64,000 nt of DNA from Halomonas sp. HAL1 (GTDB lineage: Bacteria > Pseudomonadota > Gammaproteobacteria > Pseudomonadales > Halomonadaceae): contig NZ_CP130610.1 in the NCBI RefSeq assembly GCF_030544485.1, forward strand, positions 1,426,001 through 1,490,000, written 5' to 3'. The translations under genes and the position numbers were made by a program. Below the pieces are notes generated by a model. It did not search any database, was not told where the DNA came from, and saw only the letters and a program-made list of their open reading frames with translations. The first letter of the stretch is position 1. The number at the start of each line of letters is the position of its first letter. Positions 34,298 through 42,719 of the stretch are shown one piece after another.

Positions 34298-35281
34298 TTA
34301 AGCAGTGAGTTGATCGGCTTCAAGCGCTTGAAGTTGCTGGCGGTTAGGTAGGCCTTCCATATCGCCAACCACCTGAATGGCTTGAGCACCAATGAGGTTG
34401 CCCCGTTGGGCTGCTTGACGTGCTGAGCAACCGTCAAGCAGGCTGCTGATCACGCCGACAGCGAAACCATCGCCAGCACCTACGGTATCCACAACCTCTG
34501 CTACGTGGCAACCGTCTACCGTAAAGCTCTCTTCCTGCCCATCTAGGTTGCCGCGATAATAACTACCTTCCGGCCCCAGCTTGATGATCACCGCCGAGGC
34601 GCCTTGATCCAGATAGTAGCCTGCAACGTCGTAAGGCGTCTTCTGCCCAGTGAGTAGTTGGCCCTCTGAAAGCCCAGGTAATACCCAGTCGGAGAGCATG
34701 GCAAGGGCATTGAGCGTCTCGCGCATGTCGGCTTCACTAGCCCACAGGCTGGGACGTAAATTGGGGTCAAAAGAAATACTGGCACCCTTAGCTCGGGCTT
34801 CTTTAAGCGTATGGTGAGCGAGTTCACGGGCAGAGGCGGAGAGGGCGGGGGGAATGCCCGTTGCATGCACATGGCGCAGTGCGCTGAAGTCTATATCGCT
34901 AGCGTCTTGTGGGGTTAGGTGGCTGGCCGCGCTGCCGCGCCGAAAATACTCCACTTTTGGGTCTGCACCGCCAAGAGCGCGCTCTTTAAAAAGTAGCCCG
35001 GTAGGGTGCTGGGTATCTGTATGAAGGTGACGGCAATCCAGCCCTTCGTTTTCTAACGTATTGCGAATAAAGTCGCCAAAGCTGTCACTGCCCACACGGC
35101 TTAACCAGCCGACATGAAACCCTAAACGCGCCAGACCAATCGCCACATTGGTATCTGCGCCTGCAATCCGGCGCTGAAAATGCTCAACGTCGGAAAGCTT
35201 GCCGGGGGAGTCAGCCACGAACATCGTCATAGCTTCGCCAAAAGTGAGGACTTCTGGAGGGTTAGTAAAGGAGTGGGACAT
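34298..35281 (-). CDS. kguK: PfkB-family 2-ketogluconate kinase
   Basis: Ribokinase-fold sugar kinase of 327 residues: TFGEAMTMFVADSPG, RIAGADTNVAIGLARLGF, YFRRGSAASHL, SFDPNLRPSLW and the C-terminal catalytic VDTVGAGDGFAVG. The AGADTN/RRGSAASHL pattern is that of KguK and KdgK; the downstream KguD-like gene and upstream PtxS-like regulator favour 2-ketogluconate over 2-keto-3-deoxygluconate. A LacI-type operator lies 36-55 nt before the start. No kguE or kguT is visible. Confidence 0.82.
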   Translation of the reverse strand: MSHSFTNPPEVLTFGEAMTMFVADSPGKLSDVEHFQRRIAGADTNVAIGLARLGFHVGWLSRVGSDSFGDFIRNTLENEGLDCRHLHTDTQHPTGLLFKERALGGADPKVEYFRRGSAASHLTPQDASDIDFSALRHVHATGIPPALSASARELAHHTLKEARAKGASISFDPNLRPSLWASEADMRETLNALAMLSDWVLPGLSEGQLLTGQKTPYDVAGYYLDQGASAVIIKLGPEGSYYRGNLDGQEESFTVDGCHVAEVVDTVGAGDGFAVGVISSLLDGCSARQAAQRGNLIGAQAIQVVGDMEGLPNRQQLQALEADQLTA

Positions 35282-35316
35282 GGTCAGTCATCTCTTGATG
35301 TTGTTGGTCATCGGAT

Positions 35317-35336
35317 AAATGGGAACGATACCATTT
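35317..35336. promoter_or_regulatory. LacI/PtxS-type operator before kguK
   Basis: Palindrome AAATGGGAACGATACCATTT with a central CG, 18 of 20 positions symmetric. It has the same half-site spacing as the site before ptxS, so both are likely bound by the adjacent LacI-type regulator. Confidence 0.65.
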
Positions 35337-35372
35337 TTGCTGTTTTTATAAAGCTTGGGCGATCATAAAATG

Positions 35373-36383
35373 CTAACGCCGGGTGGAGCCTCTTGCGATT
35401 AGGGTAGGTGCAAAACTCAATGTTGTCGGCTGCGGCGATGTTTGAGATGTAATTCTATGCCTCAAGCAGTGAAGCGCCGTTTTCCCGATAGCATCGGTTG
35501 GCTGGGCAAGCGTGGTAATGCCAGGAGGCACTAGATCGCACCAGTCGAGTTCATCAATGCCCATTAAGCCGACTTGACCAAGGGGTAGGCCTAGCTGCTG
35601 GAAAAGGCGCGTCATCGTCAAGGTCACATTGCCGTTGCCACACAGTACGGCACAGGCGTGTTGGGGATGGGCGGCTAAAAAATGGCTTAGCGCCTGGCGC
35701 GTGTTGGTGTCACTTGTTAACAGTAGCGTTGCATGGCTTAACTCACGCTGTTGGGCTCCCTGGTTAAAGCAGGCCAGCCGTCGTTGCCGTGTGCTCGACT
35801 GCTCAAGGGCTTCGCTGACATACAACACGGCTTGGTAACCCTGGGTAGTAAGGTGATCAAGTGCGCTATCAATCGCTAGCTGGTTATCAAGCCCTACTAC
35901 TTTTGCATCCACATTACTGACTTCGCGGTCTAGCAGCACGACTGGCGTTCCATGGCTGATGAAAGCCTGTAGTTGGGTTTCGGGGCTACCGGTGGCATTA
36001 ACCACCAAGCCTGCCACCTGATACGCACCCAGAAGGTCTAAATGCTGGCGCTCCTGCTCAGAATCATTGTCGGTATTGCATACCAATAATGAGTAGCCGT
36101 ACTGGCGGCATGCTTGTTCGACACCGTGGGTAATCGCCACGGAAAAAGGGTTGCGGATATCAGCTACCAGCATTCCGATGAGTTTTGAGCGCCCACCCTT
36201 CAATCCACGCGCCATTTGGTTGGGCTGGTAATCTAGAGTGCTTGCTGCCTGGGCAATGCGGTCCTGAAGAGTGGGGGATAGACGTTCCCGCTCATCGCCA
36301 AAATAGCGCGAAACGCTGGTTTTTGAAGCACCGGCTAAACGAGCGACTTCAAGAATGGTAGAACGCCGAACTGCAGATGACAT
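35373..36383 (-). CDS. ptxS: LacI-family repressor, PtxS-like
   Basis: Repressor of 336 residues: N-terminal LacI helix-turn-helix TILEVARLAGASKTSVSRYF and hinge-helix region YQPNQMARGLKGGRSKLIG, then a periplasmic-binding-like sensor domain (LVADIRNPFSVAITHGVEQA, VVLLDREV, MGIDELDW, TTLAQPTDAIG). Located directly before kguK, and its own upstream region carries the same type of operator, so autoregulation together with control of kguK-kguD-yieH is expected. PtxS of pseudomonads responds to 2-ketogluconate. Confidence 0.8.
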   Translation of the reverse strand: MSSAVRRSTILEVARLAGASKTSVSRYFGDERERLSPTLQDRIAQAASTLDYQPNQMARGLKGGRSKLIGMLVADIRNPFSVAITHGVEQACRQYGYSLLVCNTDNDSEQERQHLDLLGAYQVAGLVVNATGSPETQLQAFISHGTPVVLLDREVSNVDAKVVGLDNQLAIDSALDHLTTQGYQAVLYVSEALEQSSTRQRRLACFNQGAQQRELSHATLLLTSDTNTRQALSHFLAAHPQHACAVLCGNGNVTLTMTRLFQQLGLPLGQVGLMGIDELDWCDLVPPGITTLAQPTDAIGKTALHCLRHRITSQTSPQPTTLSFAPTLIARGSTRR

Positions 36384-36396
36384 AATGTTCTTCGTG

Positions 36397-36416
36397 GAAT
36401 GGTAACGGTTTCATTT
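36397..36416. promoter_or_regulatory. Second PtxS-type operator before ptxS
   Basis: GAATGGTAACGGTTTCATTT, 13 nt upstream of the ptxS start. Its core matches 11 of 14 positions of the TGAAACCGGTTTCA operator known for Pseudomonas PtxS, with an exact CGGTTTCA half. Consistent with autorepression. Confidence 0.65.
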
Positions 36417-36658
36417 TGAGTATGCTTGATTTCAAAAGCAACGGTGCATGATCAATTAGGCGTGGTTAACCATATGAATATCGAAATCGGAGGGGTTTGC
36501 CGCCCGGCTATTTGCAAACCTATTCATGTTTGTTTTTGTTATATTGGGTGGTCTTTTGATAACTTTTTGCTATGAAGGGCGGTGTTAAGTATGCCGTTCG
36601 GCTGAGCAGGACGAATCAGGTAAACTGCGCCTTTTCTCGCAAAAGCGATGCCCACGGT

Positions 36659-37483
36659 ATGCACCCAAACGATGTACCAAAAAGCTATGACTTAACAGAG
36701 GCTGGCGATCGCTATTTCGATGGCTTGGCCGATAAGTTCTCTCGTTCACTCTATCAGGCACCCCGTGGCGAGTTGCGCTTAGCGATGCTTGACTATTTAT
36801 TGCCGCAAATGTTGCTTTTAAACGAGCAGAACGTCCTCGACGTGGGCGGTGGTCTGGGTCAACAAACGGCGTGGTTTGCCAAGCGTGGGCATAGGGTAAC
36901 CATGGCGGAGCCTTCGAAAGACATGCTCAGTTATGCCCAACAGTGGCATCACGATGACCCGACGCTACCTCACTCCTCCATTACTTACCGACAAGCGTCC
37001 TTGCAGGACCTGCCCCCGCAGGCACCGGGGCCATGGTCGCTGATTACTTGCCACGCAGTGTTGGAGTGGCTGGGTGACCCGCAAGCAGCCCTGGTTAACC
37101 TAAGTGATCTGCTGGCGCCTGGTGGCCAGCTTAGCTTGATGGTGTTTAATCGCGATGCGCTGCGTTTCTCTAATGTGGTTAAAGGCAATCTTGAGAAGGC
37201 GTTGAGTGACCGATTGGAGGGGAAGGGAAAACGGCAACGTTTAACGCCCATTTCGCCGGTAACGCATGCCGACATTGCCCAGTGGAGCACAGCAAACGGG
37301 CTGAAAATAGAGGCCGTAGCTGGCATCCGAGTGTTTCAAGATTACTTACGCCATCCCCCCGCAACGCCTGCAGAAAAAGAAACGCTACTGGCGCTGGAAA
37401 AACAGTACTGTCGCCAAGACCCGCACTGGCGATTGGGTCGTTACCTACTGTACACATTAACGAAACTGGAGAATCCTGAATGA
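36659..37483 (+). CDS. cmoM: tRNA 5-carboxymethoxyuridine methyltransferase CmoM
   Basis: SAM-dependent methyltransferase of 274 residues: YFDGLADKFSRSLYQAPRGE at the N-terminus, SAM motif VLDVGGGLGQQT, acidic MAEPSKDML and LAPGGQLSLMVFNRDAL. CmoM methylates cmo5U34 to mcmo5U34 in tRNA. ATG 36659 is chosen because the conserved region begins right after it; an upstream frame to 36572 lacks homology, though no strong ribosome site decides. Overlaps rsmC by four bases. CmoA and CmoB are encoded 20 kb away. Confidence 0.82.
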   Translation: MHPNDVPKSYDLTEAGDRYFDGLADKFSRSLYQAPRGELRLAMLDYLLPQMLLLNEQNVLDVGGGLGQQTAWFAKRGHRVTMAEPSKDMLSYAQQWHHDDPTLPHSSITYRQASLQDLPPQAPGPWSLITCHAVLEWLGDPQAALVNLSDLLAPGGQLSLMVFNRDALRFSNVVKGNLEKALSDRLEGKGKRQRLTPISPVTHADIAQWSTANGLKIEAVAGIRVFQDYLRHPPATPAEKETLLALEKQYCRQDPHWRLGRYLLYTLTKLENPE

Positions 37484-38484
37484 GTGCCCAAACCCCTGCG
37501 TGTCAGTTATTAGAGCGCCAAAGAGATAAGTACGCAGCGCTGTGGGTCGTAGGCCCGCCTGTGGATAGCTGGCTTATTGACCAGTCAGCGGGAGTGTTGA
37601 GCGGTGATTTTGCGGTGCTAAATGAATGGAAGGAAAAGGGCAAGCAAGCCCGGACACCTTTTGACTTGGCCGCGGGTGAGCCATTAGGAAAAGAAGTGGT
37701 GCTGTTTTGGCCAAAAGCCCATCAGTTAGGTATCTGGTGGCTGAAGTGGTTATGTGAACAGCTACCTAGTGGCACGCCGTTAGAGATTGTTGGCGAGCAT
37801 CAAGGGGGGATCAAGCGCGTTCCCAAGATGCTGGATGAGCTGGGAATGACGTGGGACAAGCGCGATAACGCGCGTCGCTGTTCACTCTTTGCCACCCATA
37901 CTATTGCGTTAGATTCAGCTAGTGATAGCGCTTGGCAAAACATTGAAGCGCTGGGGTTAACGCTGGCCAGCCATCCCGGTGTCTTTGGCCATGGCAAAGT
38001 CGATGAAGGTACGCTGTTAATGTTGGAAAGCATTGAGGATAGCTTGCCGAAAAAACCGCTCAAAGTACTGGATATGGGCTGTGGCGACGGTATCGTCAGC
38101 GCTTGGTTGGCCCAGCGTGGCCACCTTGTGACCGCCGTGGATATTAGTGCCTTCGCGATAGAAGCCTGTAAGCGCACGTTAGCCGCGAATGGGCTCGAAG
38201 GGCGAGTACTCTGTAGCGATGTCTTTAGCGCGCTTGAGGATGAGCAGTTTGACTGGATTATCAGCAATCCCCCCTTCCATAAAGAGCGCGATATCAGCTA
38301 TGGCCCAAGCCAGCGCTTGATTAGCCAAGCGCCTGAACATTTAAGCCCTGGTGGACGCCTAGTCATTGTGGCGAACGGTTTTTTGCCTTATCCCGATCAC
38401 TTGCAACGTGCCTTTCAGGACTTTCATACTCTGGCGGACAATCGCCGTTTTAAGGTGTACGGCGCGATTAAACCAAGCCGTTAA
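37480..38484 (+). CDS. rsmC: 16S rRNA m2G1207 methyltransferase RsmC
   Basis: Protein of 334 residues with the duplicated RsmC layout: a degenerate N-terminal domain (about 1-160) and a C-terminal methyltransferase with HPGVFGHGKVDEGT, VLDMGCGDGIVSAWLA and the catalytic NPPFH motif (ISNPPFHKE). It modifies G1207 of 16S rRNA in the small subunit. Start overlaps cmoM stop (ATGA). Convergent with the FCD regulator 23 nt away, with no obvious hairpin between. Confidence 0.88.
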   Translation: MSAQTPACQLLERQRDKYAALWVVGPPVDSWLIDQSAGVLSGDFAVLNEWKEKGKQARTPFDLAAGEPLGKEVVLFWPKAHQLGIWWLKWLCEQLPSGTPLEIVGEHQGGIKRVPKMLDELGMTWDKRDNARRCSLFATHTIALDSASDSAWQNIEALGLTLASHPGVFGHGKVDEGTLLMLESIEDSLPKKPLKVLDMGCGDGIVSAWLAQRGHLVTAVDISAFAIEACKRTLAANGLEGRVLCSDVFSALEDEQFDWIISNPPFHKERDISYGPSQRLISQAPEHLSPGGRLVIVANGFLPYPDHLQRAFQDFHTLADNRRFKVYGAIKPSR

Positions 38485-38507
38485 TCACGCAAAATATGAA
38501 GCGTGGT

Positions 38508-39263
38508 TTACTCAGCGAAGAAAACATTCAATACATGGTCAAGATGGACTTCCATGGCGTGGCGGGCGGCAGTTGGGTCACGCGCTTCAATCGCCTTTAC
38601 GATCCTCTCATGATCCTCCTGAGAGCGTTGTGGCATGTCCGTCTCCATAAATAGTTCCTGCAGGCGGCGGAACATGGCGCCGTACTGATGACCAAGCAGA
38701 TGCTTGATGACGAGCGCGTAGGCTGCGTTCCCTGAGGCCTCGGCGATGCGAATATGCAGTAAACGGTCGCCTGCGCAGTTGCGCCCGCCATCAGCGTTAT
38801 CAGCGATATTTCGCTCAAAGGCTAGGCGGATTGCCTTTAGATCCTCTTCGCTGGCACTCAGGGCTGCTAGCGCCGCAATCTCGGGCTCCAGATAGCGGCG
38901 CGTTTGGAGAAGTGAAAAGGGCGGGATCTCTTCGTTCAGGTTAAGCTCAATTTCGCTCTCGAACTCTGGGTCTAGTGCCCACGGCTCGGTGCGTGCCGCT
39001 GCGCGCATGACGGGCTCCATCGTCGCTGAACTAGTCTCAAGCACTACCACGCCGTGGCCCACTTTGACGGCAACCTGCCCAACGACTTCTAGCGCAATCA
39101 AGGCCTCCCTGACGGAAGCGCGGCTAACGCCCAGGGAGTTTGCTAGCTCCCGTTCGGGAGGCAGTAGTGTGCCTGGCGGAAACTCGCCCGCGTGAATCAG
39201 CTGCTGCAGTTGATCCGCAATCTGGCGGTAGAGCCGCTGGGAGCGGATGGTTTGAATTGGCAT
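38508..39263 (-). CDS. GntR/FCD-family regulator (UxuR/LldR-like)
   Basis: Regulator of 251 residues: winged helix-turn-helix at about 8-75 (LYRQIADQLQQLIHAGEFPP, ELANSLGVSRASVREALIAL), then an FCD ligand domain with metal-binding histidine pattern (LEPEIAALAALSASE, FERNIADNADGG, RLLHIRIAEASGNAAY, DHERIVKAIEARDP). Divergent from an SDR and a FAH-type hydrolase across 226 nt, so it probably controls sugar-acid breakdown in response to an intermediate. Confidence 0.83.
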   Translation of the reverse strand: MPIQTIRSQRLYRQIADQLQQLIHAGEFPPGTLLPPERELANSLGVSRASVREALIALEVVGQVAVKVGHGVVVLETSSATMEPVMRAAARTEPWALDPEFESEIELNLNEEIPPFSLLQTRRYLEPEIAALAALSASEEDLKAIRLAFERNIADNADGGRNCAGDRLLHIRIAEASGNAAYALVIKHLLGHQYGAMFRRLQELFMETDMPQRSQEDHERIVKAIEARDPTAARHAMEVHLDHVLNVFFAE

Positions 39264-39395
39264 GTGAGATGTTTCCTGCCCGTTTCAATAATGAGTTAAT
39301 AAGCGTTAAACGCGACTAAAGTTGACCCTTTAAAAGCACTATTGAGCTATTTGCTGCCTTGCCAGTATCAAAGGCTCTCTAGCATACTCGTTTAT

Positions 39396-39406
39396 TGGTC
39401 AGGCCA
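39396..39406. promoter_or_regulatory. Candidate GntR/FCD operator
   Basis: TGGT-CAG-GCCA, one mismatch from the TGGTNNNACCA form common to FCD-type regulators, in the divergent region between the regulator (-) and the SDR (+). Confidence 0.35.
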
Positions 39407-39489
39407 TTAGGTATTTGGGCGACTTGACCTATTCTATGATCCCACGCTTGTTGTGGCCATGCGATAGCGACGAAGAGGTTATCCAGCCT

Positions 39490-40230
39490 ATGAGACTCAA
39501 GAACAAAACGGTGCTTATCACTGCTGCTGCCAATGGCATCGGGCGCGCCAGTGCAGAACGCTTTGTAGCTGAAGGGGCGCGCGTATTCGCAACGGACATT
39601 GATATTGCCATGCTGGAGGGGGTTGCAGGCGTTGAAGCGTATTGTCTGGATGTCACGGATAGCAAAGCGATCCATGAATTAGCCAGTTCGCTGCCTAATG
39701 TGGATATTATCTTCAACTGTGCAGGCATGGTGGCAGGTGGCACCGTACTTGAGTGTGATGAGGCCACCTGGCAACGGTCGATGGATCTAAATGTCACTTC
39801 CATGTTTCATACCTTGCAGGCTTTTTTGCCGGGCATGTTGGCAAACGGAGGTGGCAGCATTATTAATATGGCTTCTCTGGCATCCAGCGTTAAAGGCGTG
39901 GCGAATCGCTGCGCTTACGGCACTTCCAAAGCAGCCGTCATCGGCCTCACCAAATCAGTCGCCGCCGATTTCATGACCCAAGGCATTCGCTGCAACGCCA
40001 TCTGCCCTGGTACCGTCGACTCACCCTCATTGAATCAGCGTATTGCTGAACAGGCTCGTAAAGAGGGGCGCAGCGATGCTGATGTTCTGGCCTCCTTTAT
40101 TGCGCGTCAGCCAATGGGTAGGCTAGGACGGGTGGAGGAAGTTGCAGCGCTAGCCACTTTCCTGGCCAGTGATGAAGCAGCGTTTATTACAGGCACCACA
40201 CAACTGATTGATGGCGGCTGGGCAAACTGA
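39490..40230 (+). CDS. SDR, probable 2-keto-3-deoxy-sugar-acid 4-dehydrogenase
   Basis: Short-chain dehydrogenase of 246 residues. Its nucleotide motif is TAAANGIGRA (the first Gly is Ala, as in the 2-keto-3-deoxy-L-fuconate/rhamnonate dehydrogenase group); NCAG at about 76-79, Tyr143 and Lys147 (YGTSK) and the end motif FITGTTQLIDGGWAN. ATG 39490 fits this N-terminus and has AAGAGG upstream. The FAH-type hydrolase 22 nt downstream supports oxidation of a 2-keto-3-deoxy acid to a 2,4-diketo acid that is then split. Confidence 0.78.
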   Translation: MRLKNKTVLITAAANGIGRASAERFVAEGARVFATDIDIAMLEGVAGVEAYCLDVTDSKAIHELASSLPNVDIIFNCAGMVAGGTVLECDEATWQRSMDLNVTSMFHTLQAFLPGMLANGGGSIINMASLASSVKGVANRCAYGTSKAAVIGLTKSVAADFMTQGIRCNAICPGTVDSPSLNQRIAEQARKEGRSDADVLASFIARQPMGRLGRVEEVAALATFLASDEAAFITGTTQLIDGGWAN

Positions 40231-40252
40231 TCATTTAATAAGGTATAACACT

Positions 40253-41095
40253 ATGAAACTTTTACGTTTTGGAGCGTCTGGTCAGGAAAAGCCGGGCATT
40301 CTTGATAGCCAGGGAAAGGTGCGTGATCTTTCTGCCGTTATTGACGACATTGCCGGTGACCAGTTGAGTGATGAAGCGCTGCAGAAATTGGGTGGTATGG
40401 ATCTTTCTTCACTGCCTGAAGTGGCGGCGGATGTGCGTCTGGGGCCCTGCGTTGGCCGGGTGGGCAAGTTTATCTGTATTGGCCTCAACTACTCCGATCA
40501 TGCGGCGGAAACCGGTGCCGAGGTGCCGCCAGAGCCCGTGATTTTTAACAAATGGACCAGCGCCATCTGTGGCCCCAATGACGATGTGGAAATTCCACGT
40601 GGCTCAAAGAAGACCGATTGGGAGGTTGAGCTTGGCGTGATTATCGGCAAAGGCGGTCGTTATATCGATGAAGCCGATGCTATGTCCCATGTGGCCGGCT
40701 ACTGTGTGGTCAACGACGTGTCTGAGCGCGAGTTCCAGCTGGAGCGGAGTGGTACCTGGGACAAGGGCAAGGGTTGCGATACGTTTGGCCCCTTGGGCCC
40801 CTGGCTGGTCACGCGCGATGAGGTGGCTGAACCCCATCAATTGAGCATGTGGCTGGAAGTGGACGGCAAGCGTTACCAGGATGGCAGTACGCGCACCATG
40901 GTGTATCAAGTGCCTTTTCTGATCAGTTACTTGAGTCGTTTCATGAGCCTGCAGCCCGGTGATGTAATTTCGACCGGTACACCGCCCGGCGTAGGGATGG
41001 GGCAGAAACCCCCGGTTTACCTACATGATGGGCAGCAAATGCGCTTAGGTATCGAAGGCTTGGGTGAGCAGCAGCAGCGCGTCGTACAAGCCTGA
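40253..41095 (+). CDS. FAH-family hydrolase, probable 2,4-diketo-3-deoxy-sugar-acid hydrolase
   Basis: Hydrolase of 280 residues: KFICIGLNYSDHAAETGAE, PVIFNKWTSAICGPND, the metal-binding WEVELGVIIGKGGRYI, VVNDVSEREFQLE, and GDVISTGTPPGVGMG. Closest to the fumarylacetoacetate-hydrolase-like enzymes that cleave 2,4-diketo-3-deoxy-L-fuconate or rhamnonate into pyruvate and lactate; ureidoglycolate lyase is an alternative label for the fold. ATG 40253 lies after TAAGG. Forms an operon with the SDR. Confidence 0.8.
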   Translation: MKLLRFGASGQEKPGILDSQGKVRDLSAVIDDIAGDQLSDEALQKLGGMDLSSLPEVAADVRLGPCVGRVGKFICIGLNYSDHAAETGAEVPPEPVIFNKWTSAICGPNDDVEIPRGSKKTDWEVELGVIIGKGGRYIDEADAMSHVAGYCVVNDVSEREFQLERSGTWDKGKGCDTFGPLGPWLVTRDEVAEPHQLSMWLEVDGKRYQDGSTRTMVYQVPFLISYLSRFMSLQPGDVISTGTPPGVGMGQKPPVYLHDGQQMRLGIEGLGEQQQRVVQA

Positions 41096-41253
41096 ACGCG
41101 ACGAGGCGGTGGTATGCGCACCAAAAGCCACGATCGCTAATATTCACCGCTTCCTCAAACTTGCCACAATCAGCCACCCACGAATTGACCTTTAAGGTCT
41201 ATGATGCAAATAAGTAGTCGTTAATTTAACGGCAGTTTGTGGGAGTGGCTGAA

Positions 41254-41997
41254 ATGGCGGGCAGTATTCGAAATACGGCGGTACTGGCAAGTGCCGTTTT
41301 GCTTGGTGGGTTGTTAGCGATAGGGCTGGTTGTCGGCGGTAGCTATATCAAAGGGGCTGCCGAAGTGTGGCAGCAGTCGTCCCGCAGCGTGACGGTGCGC
41401 GGCTTGTCAGAGCGGGAAGTGCCAGCAGATTTAGTGCTTTGGCCGTTCAACTACAGTGTCAGCGCCAACACCTTGAGTGACCTGGAGCAGCAGCTATCCG
41501 ATGACGAGCAGTCGATTCGCGCTTTCCTTCAGGCCCAGGGATTTGCGCCGGAGCATGTCAGTTCCACTCCGCCGCGAATTACCGATCAGTTTAGCAATCA
41601 ATATAGCGGCCAGCGCCCAGACGAGCGTTACCGGGCTGAAGCAACGCTATTACTGCGCTCACCTGATGTCGAGGGCGTGATTAAGGCGATCCCTAGCGCT
41701 ACTTCGCTGGTGCGTGAAGGCGTGCTGCTTTCACCCAGCTATGAATACCGCACGGAATTCCTGTTTACCGGCCTGGATGCGATCAAACCCGAAATGATTG
41801 CAGCGGCAACGGCGGATGCGCGCAACGCCGCACAGCAGTTTGCTGAAGATTCCGGTAGCCAAGTGGGGCAGATTCGTCAGGCCACTCAAGGCTACTTTTC
41901 CATTGAAGACCTGGATAGCTATACGCCACAAACCAAACGCGTCCGCGTCGTCACCACGGTGGACTATTCTTTACAGGACTATTCTTTGCAGGACTAA
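41254..41997 (+). CDS. SIMPL-domain (DUF541, YggE-like) membrane-anchored protein
   Basis: Protein of 247 residues: an N-terminal membrane anchor (AVLASAVLLGGLLAIGLVVG) and a SIMPL domain from about 45 (SVTVRGLSEREVPADLVLW, EATLLLRSPDVEGVI, AAATADARNAAQQFAEDSG). Function of the family is unclear; some members affect oxidative stress or cell envelope. ATG 41254 is 8 nt after GGGAG; a GTG five codons earlier is possible. The C-terminus is DYSLQ repeated, produced by a 15-bp tandem duplication. Confidence 0.78.
   Translation: MAGSIRNTAVLASAVLLGGLLAIGLVVGGSYIKGAAEVWQQSSRSVTVRGLSEREVPADLVLWPFNYSVSANTLSDLEQQLSDDEQSIRAFLQAQGFAPEHVSSTPPRITDQFSNQYSGQRPDERYRAEATLLLRSPDVEGVIKAIPSATSLVREGVLLSPSYEYRTEFLFTGLDAIKPEMIAAATADARNAAQQFAEDSGSQVGQIRQATQGYFSIEDLDSYTPQTKRVRVVTTVDYSLQDYSLQD
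41962..41991 (+). repeat. 15-bp tandem duplication at the 3' end of the SIMPL gene
   Basis: GACTATTCTTTACAG followed by GACTATTCTTTGCAG and a third partial GAC before the stop. Adds an extra DYSLQ to the protein. Read on the minus strand the unit is CTGYAAAGAATAGTC, close to the repeat before pgi. Confidence 0.85.
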
Positions 41998-42028
41998 GCT
42001 TAATAGGAAGGCGCCAAGGGAAGGGCGG

Positions 42029-42559
42029 TCAGCCTGTGTAGTCTAGGGCGGTGATGGTATAAAACATCTCACCATTGGGTGTGAGCACCTTCGCCTCATC
42101 GCCTATCTGCTTGCTCAGCAGGGCCTTGGCCATGGGGGCATCGATACTGATCCAGCGTTTTTTAGTGTCGATTTCATCGTGGCCAACAATCCTGAGATGT
42201 ACCTGCTCGCCGTTTTCATCTTCCAGGCTCACATAGGCGCCGAAAAACACCTTGCTAGTATCGGCAGGCAGCCGGTCGACAATTTGCAGTTCGTCTAAAC
42301 GTTTTGTCAGGTAGGTAATCCGGGCAATAACCCGATTTAGCTCTTTCTTATTATAAGTGTAATCTGCGTTTTCACTGCGATCGCCCTGAGCGGCGGCTTC
42401 GCCGACTTTCTCTGAAAGGGCCGGGCGTTTAACCCGTGAAAGATGATCCAGTATAGCGCGCAGACGTGACGCCCCTTCCGGGGTGATCAGATTGCTCTTA
42501 GGGGCTTGACGCGGATCTTTGGCTGGATCGCGCCAGCGGGTCATGTTGCGGCCTTTCAT
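42029..42559 (-). CDS. greB: Transcription elongation factor GreB
   Basis: Factor of 176 residues that binds RNA polymerase and cleaves backtracked RNA. N-terminal coiled coil (about 25-100) carries the tip motif GDRSENADYTYNKKELN with the acidic residues that act in the polymerase channel; the C-terminal FKBP-like domain has KVFFGAYVSLED and WISIDAPMAKALLSKQIGDEA. GreB rather than GreA by the DYTYNKK and KVFFGA patterns. ATG 42559 follows AAGGGG; an internal ATG five codons on is possible. Confidence 0.9.
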   Translation of the reverse strand: MKGRNMTRWRDPAKDPRQAPKSNLITPEGASRLRAILDHLSRVKRPALSEKVGEAAAQGDRSENADYTYNKKELNRVIARITYLTKRLDELQIVDRLPADTSKVFFGAYVSLEDENGEQVHLRIVGHDEIDTKKRWISIDAPMAKALLSKQIGDEAKVLTPNGEMFYTITALDYTG

Positions 42560-42719
42560 TACCTGTTCCCCTTCGTGTTTCGAGCTACCTACTTTACGTT
42601 AATTGCGCGAAGCATACCAAGCAACATGCCACTGGCGAATCATTCAAACGTTCGTTACATTATGCGAGAGGCCCGCCATTGGTAGGTCTACGCTGGACAA
42701 TAATAATTCAGGAGCATGT

